From the NCBI GenBank assembly GCA_037042915.1, contig CM073199.1, positions 3,720,001 through 3,784,000 of the forward strand: DNA of 64,000 nt, in the 5' to 3' direction. The translations under genes were made by a program, and so were the position numbers. How positions within the stretch are numbered: position 1 is the first letter of the stretch; each line of letters starts with the position of its first letter. Positions 32,086 through 43,989 of this stretch are shown here, piece after piece. Below the pieces are notes generated by a model that worked only from the letters and a program-made list of their open reading frames with translations, did no database searches and had not been told where the DNA came from. The stretch is from Auricularia sp. M13. Lineage: Eukaryota; Basidiomycota; Agaricomycetes; Auriculariales; Auriculariaceae.

Positions 32086-32774
32086 ATGTCCTCAAACCGG
32101 TCTCAGCAACAGCAACAGCAGGCTGCACAGCAGCTAACTCAACAGCAGGCCGCGGCGCGCCTGGCCCAGCAACAGGCTGCCGCGTTGGCTGCACAGCAAG
32201 CTGGTCAGGTGACGCGCACGTCTGTTCCCGCAGGCATGGCCCATCTCCTAAACCCAGCGCAATCGGGAGGTGTGCATCGTTTCCTGCGATCTCGCGTTGT
32301 TAGCACGATTGACTCGCATGCACAGCGATGCAGGGCTCGCGTCCCGGAGCCCAGGCTCAGCAGCAGCAGCAGTCGTCCCTTATCTACCCCACGAGTGCTG
32401 CGCGCGGCAGCGGCAATACGCCCCCGCCCATCGATCCGAGCTCGACGGCCTTGCTCGATGAAATCTTCGGGCGATCCTCCGGCACGGCGGCGCCCGCTCC
32501 CCCGCCTGTCGCGCGCCGCACCGCGCGCACCCCAATCCTCGCGCGCGATTACGTGGGGCGGCCGACGCCGCTCGCCTGGCGTAAGGGGCAGTTCCTCGTC
32601 GACTTCCAGCACACCACCGAGCGCCGCCTCGACCAGCGCCGCTGGATCTGCCCCTGCTGCGACTTCAAGGACTACGACGCGTACAACGTCATGGATCACT
32701 ACGTCGCGAGCCACACGGACCGCCGGCGGTCGGAGGACTCTACCCAGCTGCTGCGCTCATTCCTGAACGAATAG
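32086..32774 (+). CDS. Gln-rich C2H2 zinc-finger protein
   Basis: Two exons, 32086-32269 and 32326-32774, with a GT-AG intron of 56 bp. The protein starts MSSNRSQQQQQQAAQQLTQQ with a Gln/Ala-rich low-complexity region of about 45 residues, then a second Gln run, a Pro/Ser/Thr linker (NTPPPIDPSSTALLDEIFGR), a conserved-looking block RDYVGRPTPLAWRKGQFLVD, and near the C-terminus one finger of the form C-x2-C-x12-H-x4-H in CPCCDFKDYDAYNVMDHYVASH. About 210 residues. Probably a nuclear nucleic-acid-binding or regulatory protein; the Gln-rich part may be an activation or condensation segment. No close family name recognised. The CAG-repeat coding could vary in length between strains. Confidence 0.75.
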
Positions 32775-34300
32775 GAAGGCGTTGAGAAATTGTGCTTGTT
32801 GTGCGCCCAGCGCCGAAAATGCGGCTGACCTTACGTGTCTGTTGCCGTGCTCTGTCTCTTATTGTGGCATGTCGCGCTATGGACTGCTTTTGTACGCTTC
32901 CCGAAGGCTCCCAAAAATGCTCTGTACATAGATGCCGGTTCCGTCTTGTCTCCTAGCCAGGTCTAGCCCAAAACCAGAATGCCCGAGTCCGTCCTATGCA
33001 CTGCAGCGCGAGCTTTATCGGCGCCATATTTGAAGAACAATGGTTGGCAACAGGGTGGGAAGCGAAGCAGGATGTTCAGCAAGCACTCCCTAGCTCCGGA
33101 GGTATCGTAAGGAGTGGATAGCAAGGATCGATCCGCCGACCTGGGCGCCCATCGATGCTCAAGGTCCTGTGATCGTGCTCAGTTGCTTGAAGAGTCCACC
33201 GCAGCAGAAGCACCGCCAACGGCGGTCCCGAGCAGCAGGAGAGTAGCAACTGAGACCGCCAAGCACTGCGATCGGCGAGAAATTGACGGAGGGTCAACAG
33301 GAACCGCGCAGCGCATATTTCCGAAGCATGGGACTAGGAGGACGACTTGGCTGATCTATGAGCCTGAAGGCAGATGTCGCCGCAGGGTTGTATACGGTCT
33401 AGACATCGTAGCAGCAGAGCGACTGCACCGAGGATGGTCATGTGACGTCTTGAAGGGCGGGAGTCTGAAACCACTCGTGGGCCCATATCGTTATTGCATA
33501 TGAGCGCAAGAATACCGACAGGCCAGGTGCCGGTCTTCGGATAATTTGTGAGCGCGCGAGCACGGCCATTGTCCATTGTATTGATCTGCAGCACGCGCAG
33601 GTAGCGCTTGGGGCACGTGGCTATCATCTAGCCAGAAATTCAGTTCGAGAGCTGCGGTAGCCCATTGCGCGGCACAGCAGAGCTAGTCGTGGTGGATGGC
33701 CAAGAGACGGAACGGACTTGGAACGGACCGACGGACCGTCCAAGCGGCACATTGATTACATAAGGCCGCGCTCAACGTGGGACTGCTAGTCTCCTTAAAG
33801 TTTACTAGTTGAAGCAGGTCACTGTTTACAGTGCGTTCTTGAATCGGCGGGAGGGCAGGCGCGCTGTTTAGTGTGGGACCTGACTGGGATAGCTTGCTTG
33901 TTAAAGTATTTACTGTGCACCATACAGTATGTCTGAATATACTGCTTGTACTCAGGAGTTAATTCACGAGCGGCCCTGTCTACAAGGAGGTTGGTATCTA
34001 TGCTGAGTTAATAGTGCGCAACCTCACTCCATACGAAGTCCCGTTCGAGGGCCTCCCTAACAGCAATCTAACTGTGCGCGTAATTTGATGAGCGTGCAGA
34101 GATTTGCGTCATTGAAGGACACAGACCTTCAAGCAGATCTGTTGCGATATTCCACGTGAGAAAGGCGCAAAATCAAAGTTGATGTCCCGCTGTATGTCGA
34201 GCGCAACATCTTCCAGGCAGAGTTGGATGGGGAACTGAACGCCATCCAGATCGACCATCGCGAAGTGCGTCAAAGTCTGGGGAGCTATGTCAGCGCTCCG
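32775..34300. other. No convincing gene
   Basis: Open frames at 33114-33503 (plus) and 33334-33627 (minus) overlap and neither shows a known motif. 33700-34150 is relatively AT-rich with short frames only. Confidence 0.45.
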
Positions 34301-35429
34301 TTATCCGAGTCGGTCCATTTCCAAGCGCATAACGAGAATGCGCACGTTCAGACGGTGGACCTTGTACAATATATCCTCTGCTCTGCGCCGCGGCGGGCTG
34401 TCTCCGACGAGCCGAAGCTCGCTCGGCAGCTCAACGTTGCGAAGACAGTGCGTCATAGTACGCCAGAGGGAGACCGGAAGCGTCAGGCTTGCGATTCCGT
34501 ACGCAAAGGATGGTCGGGATATAAGCAGATCTTCATCCATGGCGTTTGTACCCAGCGAATTCCGGGTCTCGCGGAAGGTACGTCCATTTCGCGACGCCTG
34601 AAAACGGTTCGAAGACGAAGAGCGCTGTCCCATGACTACTTCTCCAGTTCCGCGCGTTCTCCGGAGTAACGCGTCCAGCCGTGAAGAACAACGTGCTGAA
34701 CAGCGTCGAGGGGCCAGAGCGCGCACGGCTTGGCATCCGCGGAGAGCTCGACATGAGTCAGCGCGGCGAAGCCGTGCTCGTCGTCTAAGTGTCGAGTGTC
34801 CCGATAATGCTTCCGTACATCCCGTGCGCGCGCGCAGAGGGAAAGTGGAAGAAGATATCCGGTGCCGGAGATGTGGCCGCCGAGATGCACGCAGCGTACA
34901 TTGGAGAAGGATGACAGAGCATAGTACTCCTGAACGTTGATGTTTTCCACGCGGAGGTAGGTAAGCAAGTGGGACGGGCTGTTACCCAGCACGTCGGATG
35001 GCATTGCCGGCAAGAAAGTATCAGAGTCCGGCAGAACCACGGCCAGAGATAAAGAGCGTAGCAAATATGCAGCCTTTTTGCGAAACAATTGAAGAAGGTC
35101 GCCACATTTTGACAACGGTAGAATGATGTCCAAGGATTCGATATGACGCAGGTGCTCGGCCACAAAGGGAAGAATACCAGTGTCGAGTTTAGTAGCAGTG
35201 GGTGAATGAAGGTCTATACTGGATACTCGACCCTTTGACATTAGTATACGACGCTTGAAGAGCTCCGGGCGAAGTTAACGGCCTGGGGCAGGGAAATGTC
35301 GCGCCAGAAAGCGGGACTCGTTTCCGCAAGTGTGCGCCAGCAGGTGCAGACGCCGAGTATCGGAAGTCGTTCCGCAAATGTGAGTCTACTGAAAATAGGT
35401 GCCATCAGCTCAGAAGGAAGGCGATTCAT
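34301..35429 (-). pseudogene. F-box-like gene, frameshifted relic
   Basis: From ATG 35429 the reading begins with a good F-box, MNRLPSELMAPIFSRLTFAE then RLPILGVCTCWRTLAETSPA with FWRDISLPQAVNFA, but the frame then closes. One base over it continues ELFKRRILMSKGRVSSIDLH and a Leu-rich body to HGWTRYSGERAELEK at 34636; a loss of one base near 35275 would explain the switch. Further down, another frame (to 34301) reads NVELPSELRLVGDSPPRRRA, possibly the old C-terminus. The copy is shorter than its intact relatives (about 450-490 residues). Unless the base is an assembly error, it is not functional. Confidence 0.6.
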
Positions 35430-35632
35430 GTCTGTATGGTTTTGCGATTTGGGCAAGATGAAAGGAAGGAAAGAGTCGGAGTTTACGGAACGGCTTCCGG
35501 ATCCGTAAATGGTATTCAATGTCCGCTGCCTCTCTTCTTCTCGTCTCTATTCGCTCTGAAATGTGCGAGGCACGATATGATGCTCATACTTGCGCAAATG
35601 CACTTTCTAGCGTTCCTCGAGGCCCCCCCGCC

Positions 35633-35821
35633 ATGCGGTCCGCTGTGGCGCTTATATTTGCTCTGCTTTCGCCGGTCGATGAGCTGCTCGTTGTGTCCTG
35701 GACCAGCTTGTGGCGCTCTGCGCGCCGGCGCCGAGGGATCCCGCACATTTGCTTGCATTCCATATTTGGCTGTGGCCTGGTTGCGTTATTGTACTTGTTC
35801 GCCGATAGGCTTTCCATTTGA
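35633..35821 (+). pseudogene. F-box fragment related to the gene at 26364-27770
   Basis: The reading AVALIFALLSPVDELLVVSW to LVALLYLFADRLS follows the N-terminus of the 26364-27770 product (ALALIFDFLSVDELLVASWI ... AVALFADRLGYIS) at the same spacing, with small insertions. Nothing recognisable follows. A decayed copy in the opposite orientation. Confidence 0.6.
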
Positions 35822-36935
35822 ATGACTGCTGCTAGGACGTTCTCGTCATTACGGAGGCTAAGGTGCTAAGCATACAGCACTGACATCGAGATATCTGATT
35901 TCTACTGGTTTTCACTCGCTCTGTCAATGTGCTCTGCCGCTCATTCTGGCTGGATGCGTGCGCTTCGCGTGTAATTGATTCCATGAATCTGGTGCTCCGA
36001 CACATCCCCACTGCGGATTTTTGCGTGGTCATTGCAGGGTCTATACTACGCAAAATCGGAAGAATGAATTCGGAGGACTGTAACAGCGACCCAGTCCAAC
36101 TCCGCGGCGCATTCTAATCTTGTCTGGGAGCGACTGGGCTGAATGAATTTAGAGACTCTGAAGATGATGGTTAAGGACGCTCTTCAACCGCTCGCGGTGC
36201 GTGGAAGGGCGGGAAGACTTCAGGTTCTGTTTTGCTGGAAGATGCTCGCACTGTCAATGCTGCAAGTGCCTGCAACCGTCGCATTACATCGTTGCTGGGA
36301 TGTTCTGTGGACCATAGCAGCAGATAATTCGCTCGCCCAACGCCAACAAGTTCGTGCTATCTGTGAGGTTAAAAATTCCACATGGGCTTTAGTGCATCTT
36401 CAAGTTCTTGCCGCTAAAAATCGAGACATTCTGGATCTGTCAGCAGCCGACTTCCGGGCAACTTTCTCGTCATGATCATGGGCATTTAATTGAGAAGCCA
36501 AATTGCGATGACCCGCGAACATTAGCAATGACGGAGAGAACACCCCCATAGGTCTTACCAAGCAGTCCCCATAGGCCTGCTTCAACGTTCAACGCCGGCA
36601 AGCTTACCTGAGGCCTTCCATCGTCCGGGTCAAATCCCGGAGAAGGATATCTGTCATCCCGAAGCGACGTTGCTCTAGGTAAGTACGGTCAATTTTGATG
36701 TGCAATCCGTTCATATTCCGGCCGGCGACACCTTCCCGGTAGGCAATTGCAAACTTTCAGTCAACATTGCGTGTCCTAATTGACTCATCCGCTGATAAGA
36801 TTGGTAAGCTCTGTCGAAGTCAAATGTGAACCGTGGGGCTGATGTATCTGTCGGGGTATATCAGAGCTGGAGTCGCGAGCTCTCAGACTCATCCGAATAT
36901 CGAACAACACTGCGACCTTGACTGCAGACCCAGCC
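35822..36935. other. Mostly empty; one weak open frame
   Basis: An open frame at 36143-36475 (110 codons, from MNLETLKMMVKDALQPLAVR) is helical but has no known motif. It may be the tail of the F-box relic at 35633, since it lies downstream on the same strand. A TCAAATCCCGG hairpin near 36630 resembles a tRNA T-arm but has no matching acceptor stem. The last 200 bp should hold the promoter of the gene at 36936. Confidence 0.35.
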
Positions 36936-37887
36936 ATGTCCCTGACTTACTCCTCGTTTGCGGTCGCCGGCGCTGGCTCCCTCGGCTCGCTCATCGTTTC
37001 CGAGCTGCTCAAGCAAGGTGTCAACGTCACCGTCCTCACGCGCGGCGGCAACGCCAACATCCCAGAGGGCGCCACGACAAAGGTTGTCGACTACACCAAG
37101 CCCGACGAGCTCCATGCAGCGCTTCAGGGCGTCGAGGTCGTTATCTCTGTCTTGAACAAGGCGGGCTTCGCACTCCAGCCCGCGCTGGCGGACGCTGCGA
37201 AGGCGGCCGGAGCGAAGCTCTTTGTCCCTGCGTGCGTGCACTATGCTTGCTGTGCCTGTTTGCTCGATGTTGAACGGTCACAGCGAATACGGCCTTGTTT
37301 CGCATGAACTTCCGGACGGTCTCCTGTCCTCAAAGCGGAAGTTCCAAGAGTACCTCAAGTCGATCGGGCTGCCGTTCACTGTGTTCTATACTGGTATTTT
37401 TGCGGATTTGCCACTCTTCTTGTAAGCAGATGTCCGTGCAGTCGAGGTCAGATCACTGACCTCTTTGCGCAGTTTCCCGGGCTTTGACCGTGAGAAGAAG
37501 ACGCTTGCAAACGTCGGATCGGACGAAGCCAAGATCTCTGCGACCACGCGTCCGGACATCGCGCATTTCATCGCGTACACCCTGACGCATGTCCCGGCGG
37601 CGAAGCTGGAGAATGCCCGGCTGGGAGTTGAGGCAGAGAAGGTGACCTGGAAGGAGATCGCGGCGGCTTTTGAGAAGAAGTATGGCGGCAAGTGGACGCT
37701 CCTCAACCGCGACCCCGCTCAGGTCGAGAAGGACGTTCAGGAGAAGGGAGCCGCTGCTCTTGGCGATTACTACATCTTGATGTTTGGAAAGGGTTATGCT
37801 GACGTCGGGGAGAACCATAACGCGCTTGTGCCTGGCTGGTCTCCCTTGACCTACGCTCAAGCGGTGGAAAAATACTACCCGGCGTAG
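36936..37887 (+). CDS. NmrA/isoflavone-reductase-like NAD(P)-binding protein
   Basis: Three exons, 36936-37231, 37284-37421 and 37473-37887, with two introns of 51-52 bp. The true ATG is 36936; the frame is open a little further up only with TTG. The N-terminal Rossmann fold reads FAVAGAGSLGSLIVSELLKQ, then VTVLTRGG, VVDYTKPDELHAALQGVEVV, ISVLNKAG and KLFVPAEYGL, then SSKRKFQEYLKSIGLPFTVF, the order typical of isoflavone-reductase-like NmrA proteins. The C-terminal part (TWKEIAAAFEKKYGGKWTLL) is the usual substrate side. About 280 residues. The Gly motif is GxGxxG, unlike the GxTGxxGG of the other NmrA-like gene at 24898, so the two are not recent copies. Substrate unknown. Confidence 0.85.
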
Positions 37888-38090
37888 TGTGCGGCTTAAG
37901 AAGCACCTGATTGCGCCCATCAAATACATTTATTAATCGAATCATGTTCCCAGGTCAGCTACAAACACCCACGTTGCAGATGTTCCCTTATGCCATGAAA
38001 TCTGCTAATCTCAGATTGGTGGAGGTCGATGAACGGATAACTGTGTCCTGTATGAGCGCACTTGAATTCCGCTACGACAACCACGACTAC

Positions 38091-39545
38091 TTACTCCCAG
38101 TGTTTGCTTGAGCTCCAATGCACGGAGAAGCTTTCATACAAGCTCGAGACTGGACCTTCTTCGTTGTTGAGTAGGACCACGTCCTCGAGGACCAGCTCCA
38201 CGGGGAGGCGCACACTGCCCAATGATCGACATATAAAGGACGCAACGACGTCGGGTTGTACGAAATAGTGGGCGTCTTCGCAGCGCAGGATTAAGCGCCG
38301 TAAAGACGGACATACAATGCGACCAAGAGCTCCGAGAGCGCCCAGTTCGACTCTGTGTTCAAAGTTGAACACGATCCTGAGTTCTAGCACGCTGGGAAGC
38401 GGTACAGCGTCTCGAGTCATGTATTCCCAGACTGCGTCGTGGACAGTAAGCGACACGATGCGCTCAGCAGCTATCAACTGAAATATTAGCCTGAACGGCG
38501 ACGAGTCGGCGGGTTCCAATTCAGCGAGTTCGGCCCTAAAGCAACGAGACCGCTGCCAGCCCATATCGCCGAAGAATATGTGAACAGCTTCCCTTCCGGG
38601 AAGGTATTGGGCTGCAAGCTGCACACTACCATCGACGTGCGACGATAGTTCCTCAACGATCCTCGGTAAAGCACAGGGAACACTGACGTAGGGAACACCG
38701 CTGAGTTGGGCGTGCCCAGCTTGAAACGTACGTTCGAGCGCGGCGTCATAGGTTTCAAACAACACTCGTTGGAGTTGGTTCCATTGGATAGAATCAAGAA
38801 CACATTGCCCCAGAAAAGCTGATCCGGCGACCAGGAGAACGCGCATATTCGGAAAAGACGACCACAGGTTCGGCACCTCCCCTGTCGAAAACTGTTGGTA
38901 GCCGAATCCTCCGATAATAACGGATTCGAGCACAGGGGGAGGAGGATCAGGAATAATGACGTTTTCAACCCAGAAATAAGTGAGGTGCGGTGCGCATCCT
39001 TGGAAGAGATTCTGGGGAAGAGTGGGGAGGGGGTCGTCGTCGTCGTCGAGCTCAAATCCGATGGTCACGCCCACAAGCTGTGGAGCCGGCAGAAGCACGA
39101 GTTGCATTACTGCATTGCTGTGCGAAATGTGGACCACGAGCGTCATCGAAGCAATGCAACCGAAACTGGGTGCGATAGCCGGGAAGACGATGGACGACAG
39201 CAGCTCGTTGGGACGGTAGGTGGCGAGATCGAGTATCAAGGGCCGGTGCTGACCCCTCTGTATACGTAGCGCCAGTGTTTGCGCCTGGCTCTCGTTGTGC
39301 GGTGAGATCCAGATGGGTGAGCGGTAAGCCGGACAGTCGATCACGATCTGCCTCCATCTGCGACAGCAGCCAAGCACTGGAAGCAGTTCGTCGTAGCTGA
39401 ATGTTTCCAGTATACGGTGCGCCAATTCGACCGGTAGGTCCGAAATGAAGTCGCGCGGGGCCATGCTGCTACGGTTGACGTGGAGGTTGACTCGACCGGA
39501 CACAAAGCGGGCCGGCAAAAAGCTGTGCTTCCGCACCGGATTCAT
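38091..39545 (-). CDS. F-box-like protein, 484 residues, paralogue 1
   Basis: ATG at 39545 (MNPVRKHSFLPARFVSGRVN). The F-box-like block is FISDLPVELAHRILETFSYD then ELLPVLGCCRRWRQIVIDCP (about residues 32-75). The body is Leu/Val-rich, with VLLVAGSAFLGQCVLDSIQW and LRRLILRCEDAHYF, probably leucine-rich-repeat-like, ending SVHWSSSKHWE. Intronless and open. The first 80 or so residues and the upstream DNA are nearly identical to the paralogue at 51694-53163, while the remaining body is only about 80 percent alike. Divergent from the gene at 40757. Confidence 0.75.
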   Translation of the reverse strand: MNPVRKHSFLPARFVSGRVNLHVNRSSMAPRDFISDLPVELAHRILETFSYDELLPVLGCCRRWRQIVIDCPAYRSPIWISPHNESQAQTLALRIQRGQHRPLILDLATYRPNELLSSIVFPAIAPSFGCIASMTLVVHISHSNAVMQLVLLPAPQLVGVTIGFELDDDDDPLPTLPQNLFQGCAPHLTYFWVENVIIPDPPPPVLESVIIGGFGYQQFSTGEVPNLWSSFPNMRVLLVAGSAFLGQCVLDSIQWNQLQRVLFETYDAALERTFQAGHAQLSGVPYVSVPCALPRIVEELSSHVDGSVQLAAQYLPGREAVHIFFGDMGWQRSRCFRAELAELEPADSSPFRLIFQLIAAERIVSLTVHDAVWEYMTRDAVPLPSVLELRIVFNFEHRVELGALGALGRIVCPSLRRLILRCEDAHYFVQPDVVASFICRSLGSVRLPVELVLEDVVLLNNEEGPVSSLYESFSVHWSSSKHWE

Positions 39546-40756
39546 TTCCAACCTACATGCGTCTGACGCATCGTACTGACTACAAGATCAGATGAACAGT
39601 GGAGGGATCGAATTTCTGAACAACGCTACTGCTATATTGAATTCGAAAGTGAACATGCTTTAGCGGAGGCCAACCACAACGCAGTTTCGCAAATGTGGCT
39701 AAGGCCCACCTGGTATCGATTGACGGAAGACGTTGCAACATTTGGCGTGCGTTGCAAGTGTTTTCGGCTCTCCGGAATAGCTATGCGCACTTCTGAGCGC
39801 TGTGAGTCCAGATCCAGACCCACGAGGCATGCAAACTGTCAGATGAATGGGTGTAAGCAAACAAGGATCCCTTGCCCAGCCCGATCGCGTGCTTCTCGTG
39901 TATCAGGGGTTACCCCGTCGAGGCCATATGAATCGCTCGATTCTAACAGTCTTGCGGATTCGTGTCAGGGCGAAAGGAGCGTGGGGACGAGGCCTTGGGA
40001 TAAACATTGGTTCGGCAACTGACAGATCACCCCAGATCCCGCAAATGCCCGGGGAACGAACCGTCAGGAAACTGGAACTGAACGGAGGGTGCCCGCTGAC
40101 GTGCGTCTCGGAAAGTTGCAGAGTATAGCTTCTGTTGTGAATAGACGTGCAGGATACGCTGCCGGGACTTGATGCAAATCCAAGCCATCGGCACGAGGAG
40201 CGGAGTCGTGCAATTTGTCCGCCGCCGTTTCACTCCGTCTTCCATGGCGAGCCAACACCATTGCCGTATCCCAGACCCGCTGCTGACGCCCTTGAACGGG
40301 CAGCTCGGAGAGTCACACGCATCGCCTCGGCGCTATGGATGGATGCTTCGAGGCTGCAAGGAAGCCAATGTACGCTGCCCATCCTCCTAACACTACGCTC
40401 TTCCCGTGCTCCAGCATTCTGTCGTCCCCGCGCTCCGCAGTCGCGGGTTTGCTGCCATCCGGCATTGCACGCTTCGAAGCCCATGCTACGGTCGTCATTC
40501 TTTGTTACACCAGACCCAGAAAATCGGAACTGCTGCATTTCCTGAGCAGAGCGAATCGGATTCCAGCTCGTGGCCCTCGCCAGATGATTCTTTTGCGGTT
40601 TCCCGGGGTCCCATTGTGTCTGGCGAGCGCCCTGACGCAGCACATGGCCATTTTGTGCGTTGTGGCTAAGAGATCGGCAGGCCTATAAATGCGTCTTTCC
40701 CAGCATCCTGCCAGAGGGACGCACTTCAGACGATACAGCGCACTCCCCCTCTCGTC
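39546..40756. promoter_or_regulatory. Shared 1.2 kb upstream region, copied almost unchanged at 53164-54394
   Basis: Lies between two genes read away from each other. The open frames in it are broken or shifted in the other copy (for example the minus frame 40643-40230 has a stop in its partner near 54090), so it is not coding despite about 99 percent identity over its first 830 bp. A 20-odd bp indel separates the copies at about 40378. Confidence 0.5.
40684..40690 (+). promoter_or_regulatory. TATA box (TATAAAT)
   Basis: TATAAAT 67 bp before the ATG at 40757, kept at the same place in the duplicate (54322-54328). Confidence 0.55.
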
Positions 40757-41364
40757 ATGGCATCGTTCAACAACGGCTCAGCTACCACTGGCGGCGGCGG
40801 GACGCAGGGTGGCCCGCATGGGAACCCGCATGCGGGCAACGCTGGGCAAGGATCGTCGACCAACAGTACGTGCTCCACGTCGACTGTCTCTCTCCTTGCT
40901 TATCGCTCACTGCCTGCCGGCTGCTGCAGATGCATTCGGGCGTTATCCGCCGCTCGAAGCTGTTCTCGCGGCTGCCAAGCGGGATCTCGCGCATCGGAAG
41001 GCCACGGGCACTGACTATCCCCCGGCTCGCGTCAGGGCTATGATCGCCAATGGAACGTGGCCGCCGGGCACGCAGCCCCCGGCGCAGGCGCAGCACAACG
41101 CGCAGGCGGCGCAGAACCTCAACGCCCACCATGCGCCCGCGCCCGCGCCCGCGCCTGCGCCCGCGCCCGCCCCGGCCCCTCCTCCCCCCGTCCCGCAGCA
41201 TGTTGCTCACAACCCGGTGCGCGTTCCACACCGATCTTATATTGCTCTTTGCTGACTGGAAGTCTAGGCGCCGCAGCAGGGCAGCTCGCAGTCGGGGCCA
41301 TCGCAGAACGTGAGTGGCACGCTGCATCCATCTTGCAAAACATCTATATCTGACGTTGCAGTAA
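40757..41364 (+). CDS. Gly/Ala/Pro-rich small protein, paralogue 1
   Basis: Exons 40757-40865, 40930-41216, 41268-41309 and a last exon that is just the stop codon TAA at 41362-41364. Intron sites are canonical and shared with the paralogue at 54395. The protein starts MASFNNGSATTGGGGTQGGP, a Gly/Asn/His-rich tail, then AAKRDLAHRKATGTDYPPAR with VRAMIANGTWPPGTQPPAQA, the part most conserved between the copies, then an (Ala-Pro)n run and a Gln/Ser tail. About 145 residues, no membrane segment or signal peptide. The segment around YPPARVRAMIANGTWPPG may bind a partner; the rest looks disordered. Its exon-2 start (AFGRYPPLEAVLA) differs from the paralogue's. Function unknown. Confidence 0.65.
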
Positions 41365-42404
41365 TCCGCAACGGCCGCGCCTGCCCCTCGCGTCGCTTCC
41401 GTCGCCGATGGTCTCGCGTCGAATCTGTTTACCAACGTCCGCAACTTTGTCCCGGCAACTAACTCAACAAAACACAAAAACACAAGGAAAATCTCAGAAA
41501 ACCCGTCACATGATCCGTCTCTTTTTTGTCATCGCTCACTTTCTCGCCGTTCCGCTTATCCTTCGGCACCAATATGTACTATGGCTAGTCGTGTACCTCG
41601 TTGTTGTCAGTGTGATTTGGCCGGAGCCGCTCAATTTGATTCCACATTGTGTCCTGTACGAGAATCTGTGACACGAAGCGATGCGCCAGATAGCCGGCTC
41701 GTCGTCGACTGTTGCTTAAAGGTACCAAGAAACCGGCGCCAGGCACGTGCGATCTGCGTGCGATGCGCGAATCATCCGCGCGGACCCCGGGTGCACCCCC
41801 GCTTCGAATCATGTGCCCGCCGAGAGCGTCTCAGCCGGAGATAACTCGCGGTCATCAATACTTAACTACGGCGCGAAGCTTGAGGTTCGCGATGGGATAC
41901 TGGCTGGGCCCCGAGTATCGTATAGCTGGCAGTAACATACATAGCCCAGCTGTAACGCGCGGCCGCTGATACGCTCCGATGCTCATCAAAGATTAATGCA
42001 CGGGAATGACTCTTGTGTTCACGATCTCTGGGGGCTTCTTGCGTTCTCGAGCGACGATAATTCCGAAATCAGGCAATGAGCTTCATGGCACGCTGAGGCT
42101 CTATACACTGCCATGTACTTTGGGAGTTTTGCGGGCGCGCTACGTGCCACAGTGCAGTTGAGAAAACATAGGATTATTCGCGCAGCAGCCAAGTTGGATA
42201 ATCATTGTTCACGACTCCGTCAGACGCGTGGGAGACGTAATAAATTTCGATTTTGGATTTTCAGCGCCAGAGCTTGATATCAAGCGGTGGTTCTGCTGAG
42301 CGGCAGACTGCAAGTCCCAGCGCCGAAGAAAGCTTGAGGCAAAAGAGCGAGGCACCCGGCCCGGTCCGATCCGACTTTATCTCTTTTTTCCGTTCTCATC
42401 GCCG
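41365..42404. other. Intergenic, no gene seen
   Basis: Up to 41660 this is the 3' flank of the duplicated segment. The rest has only short overlapping frames. Confidence 0.5.
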
Positions 42405-43189
42405 TTGTCAGCGAGCAACCTGGACTGGACGCCGCGCTACGCGCCCAGCGACACAACCGACAAGTAAATGTGCGTTTTATCCACGTTTGTCCTTCCACAA
42501 CATCGTGCTCCTACTCAACTCGCTGTCCGGTGCTGAAGAGGTGGCCGACCATCATCACGGGCCTCATCGACCGCGTCTACCGCGACAATCACGACACCCT
42601 CATGGAAAACACTGCTCTGCTGCTGAAGAATACGAATACGAGGAGCTGAATGACGAGGAGAAGAAGGCGAAGGTGGAGGAGGGCAAGACTGTCATCGCGC
42701 TCGCGAGCAAGCTCAAGTACGACAATGCGCGTGATAGGCCGTTGGAGTTTCCTGATCTTTTCCGGTGAATGCATGCGCTGATGGACGCGAAGCCCGCACC
42801 TCCGCATCGACCTCGCCGCACACGCTCCCTCCTTGACCACGCCCCGCACCGTGCCCGCACATAGAGCTCGCCAACACGATGCACGAGCTCTCGCTCGAGC
42901 GCGACGCGCTGCTCGCCGACCGCGCCAAGCTCGAGATCCTCTTCAAGGAGATGCTGCACATCTGCCTGTGGGGGAACGCCACCGTACGTCCCTAGTCCTC
43001 TATCCCCCCTCCTCCTCCACGTCCCCTTCGCTTTTCTCTCTTGAGCCCTCCCCTTGCCATCTTCCGTTCGCCGCGCGCCAGAGCGACGCGCTGCGCACCC
43101 CATCCCGTCGGCAACACACCGCAGCGCGCCGTCCGTTTCGTAAGCAAACGCGCGCCGTGCCCAGTCGCCTACGCCCTGTAGGCAGACGG

Positions 43190-43965
43190 GCCGCGTTCAA
43201 CGGGCGTCGACGGTCGCCTGCGTTCTGAGCGTCGATGGTCGCCGGCGTCCTGCGTCCTGCGCGGAGACGGTCGCCCGCCACATGGTCACACATCCCACGT
43301 ACGACTGCGCGCACCCGGGATCCCGGTCGCCTTGCAACTTGCAGCCGGTCGCCAGCAACTCGCAGACGGCCGCCCGCGTTCGGCGCACAGACGGTCGCCC
43401 GGTCGCTCGGATTGTGTGCGCAGACCGTCGCCCGAATTCTGTGCGTAGAGGGTCGCCCGAATTCTGCGCGTAGAGGGTCGCCCACGTGCTTCGCCCAGAC
43501 GTTCTGCGCGCAGACGCGGTCGACCGTCTCCGCGCGGAGGCGGGCGCTCGCAGGCCGCCCGCATCATTGCGCGCAAAGGCGGTCGCCTGCATATTTTGTG
43601 CAGACGGTCGCCCGCATAATGTGCTCGGACGGTCGCTCGGATTCCGTGCGCAGACGGTCGTCCGCATACTGTGCGCAGACGGCCGCCCGCAGACTGCGCT
43701 CAGGCGCTCGCCTGCGCTCTGAGCGCAGACGGTCGCCCGTGTACTGCGCGCAGACGGTCGCTCGAAATTTCTGTGCGCAGATTTTCGCTCGGATTCCGTG
43801 CGCAGACGGGTCCTGCAAGGGCAAGGCGGACCGCCCGCATCGCCACGCACGGACGGCCGCCCGCATCCTGCAGTCGACCGTCTCCGCGCGTCGCAGATCG
43901 GCCCCTTCACCGCACGTAGACGCTCGTCTACGTTGTGCGCGCAGATCGGTCGGCCGCCTCCCGCA
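43190..43965 (+). repeat. 25 bp tandem array in intron 6 of ARMT1 copy A
   Basis: About 30 units of the type GACGGTCGCCCGCATAATGT plus five bases, 25 bp each, with scattered changes and a few 26-27 bp units. Reads toward the gene in the same orientation as in the other two ARMT1 copies. Confidence 0.85.
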
Positions 43966-43989
43966 TTCCTAGCTGTGCCGGGCGAACTA

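Larger units (their letters stand above)
38015..41660 (+). repeat. Segmental duplication, copy 1 (partner 51620-55310)
   Basis: Direct repeat at an offset of about 13.6 kb, containing an F-box-like gene (minus), the 1.2 kb region upstream of it, and an Ala/Pro-rich protein gene (plus). From about 39240 to 40370 the two copies differ at roughly one base in a hundred; on both sides they diverge much more. Homology fades at about 38015 and 41660. Confidence 0.85.

Noticed and set aside
36620-36650. tRNA T-arm-like hairpin (CCGGGTCAAATCCCGG)
   Set aside because: No acceptor, D or anticodon stem of matching sequence could be found within 80 bp upstream.
39693-40022. Plus-strand frame of 109 codons present in both segment copies
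   Set aside because: It is conserved only because all the DNA here is about 99 percent identical; no motif, and neighbouring frames are just as well kept.
43235-43972. 245-codon plus-strand frame
   Set aside because: Array by-product in intron 6 of ARMT1 copy A, like the frames in copy B.
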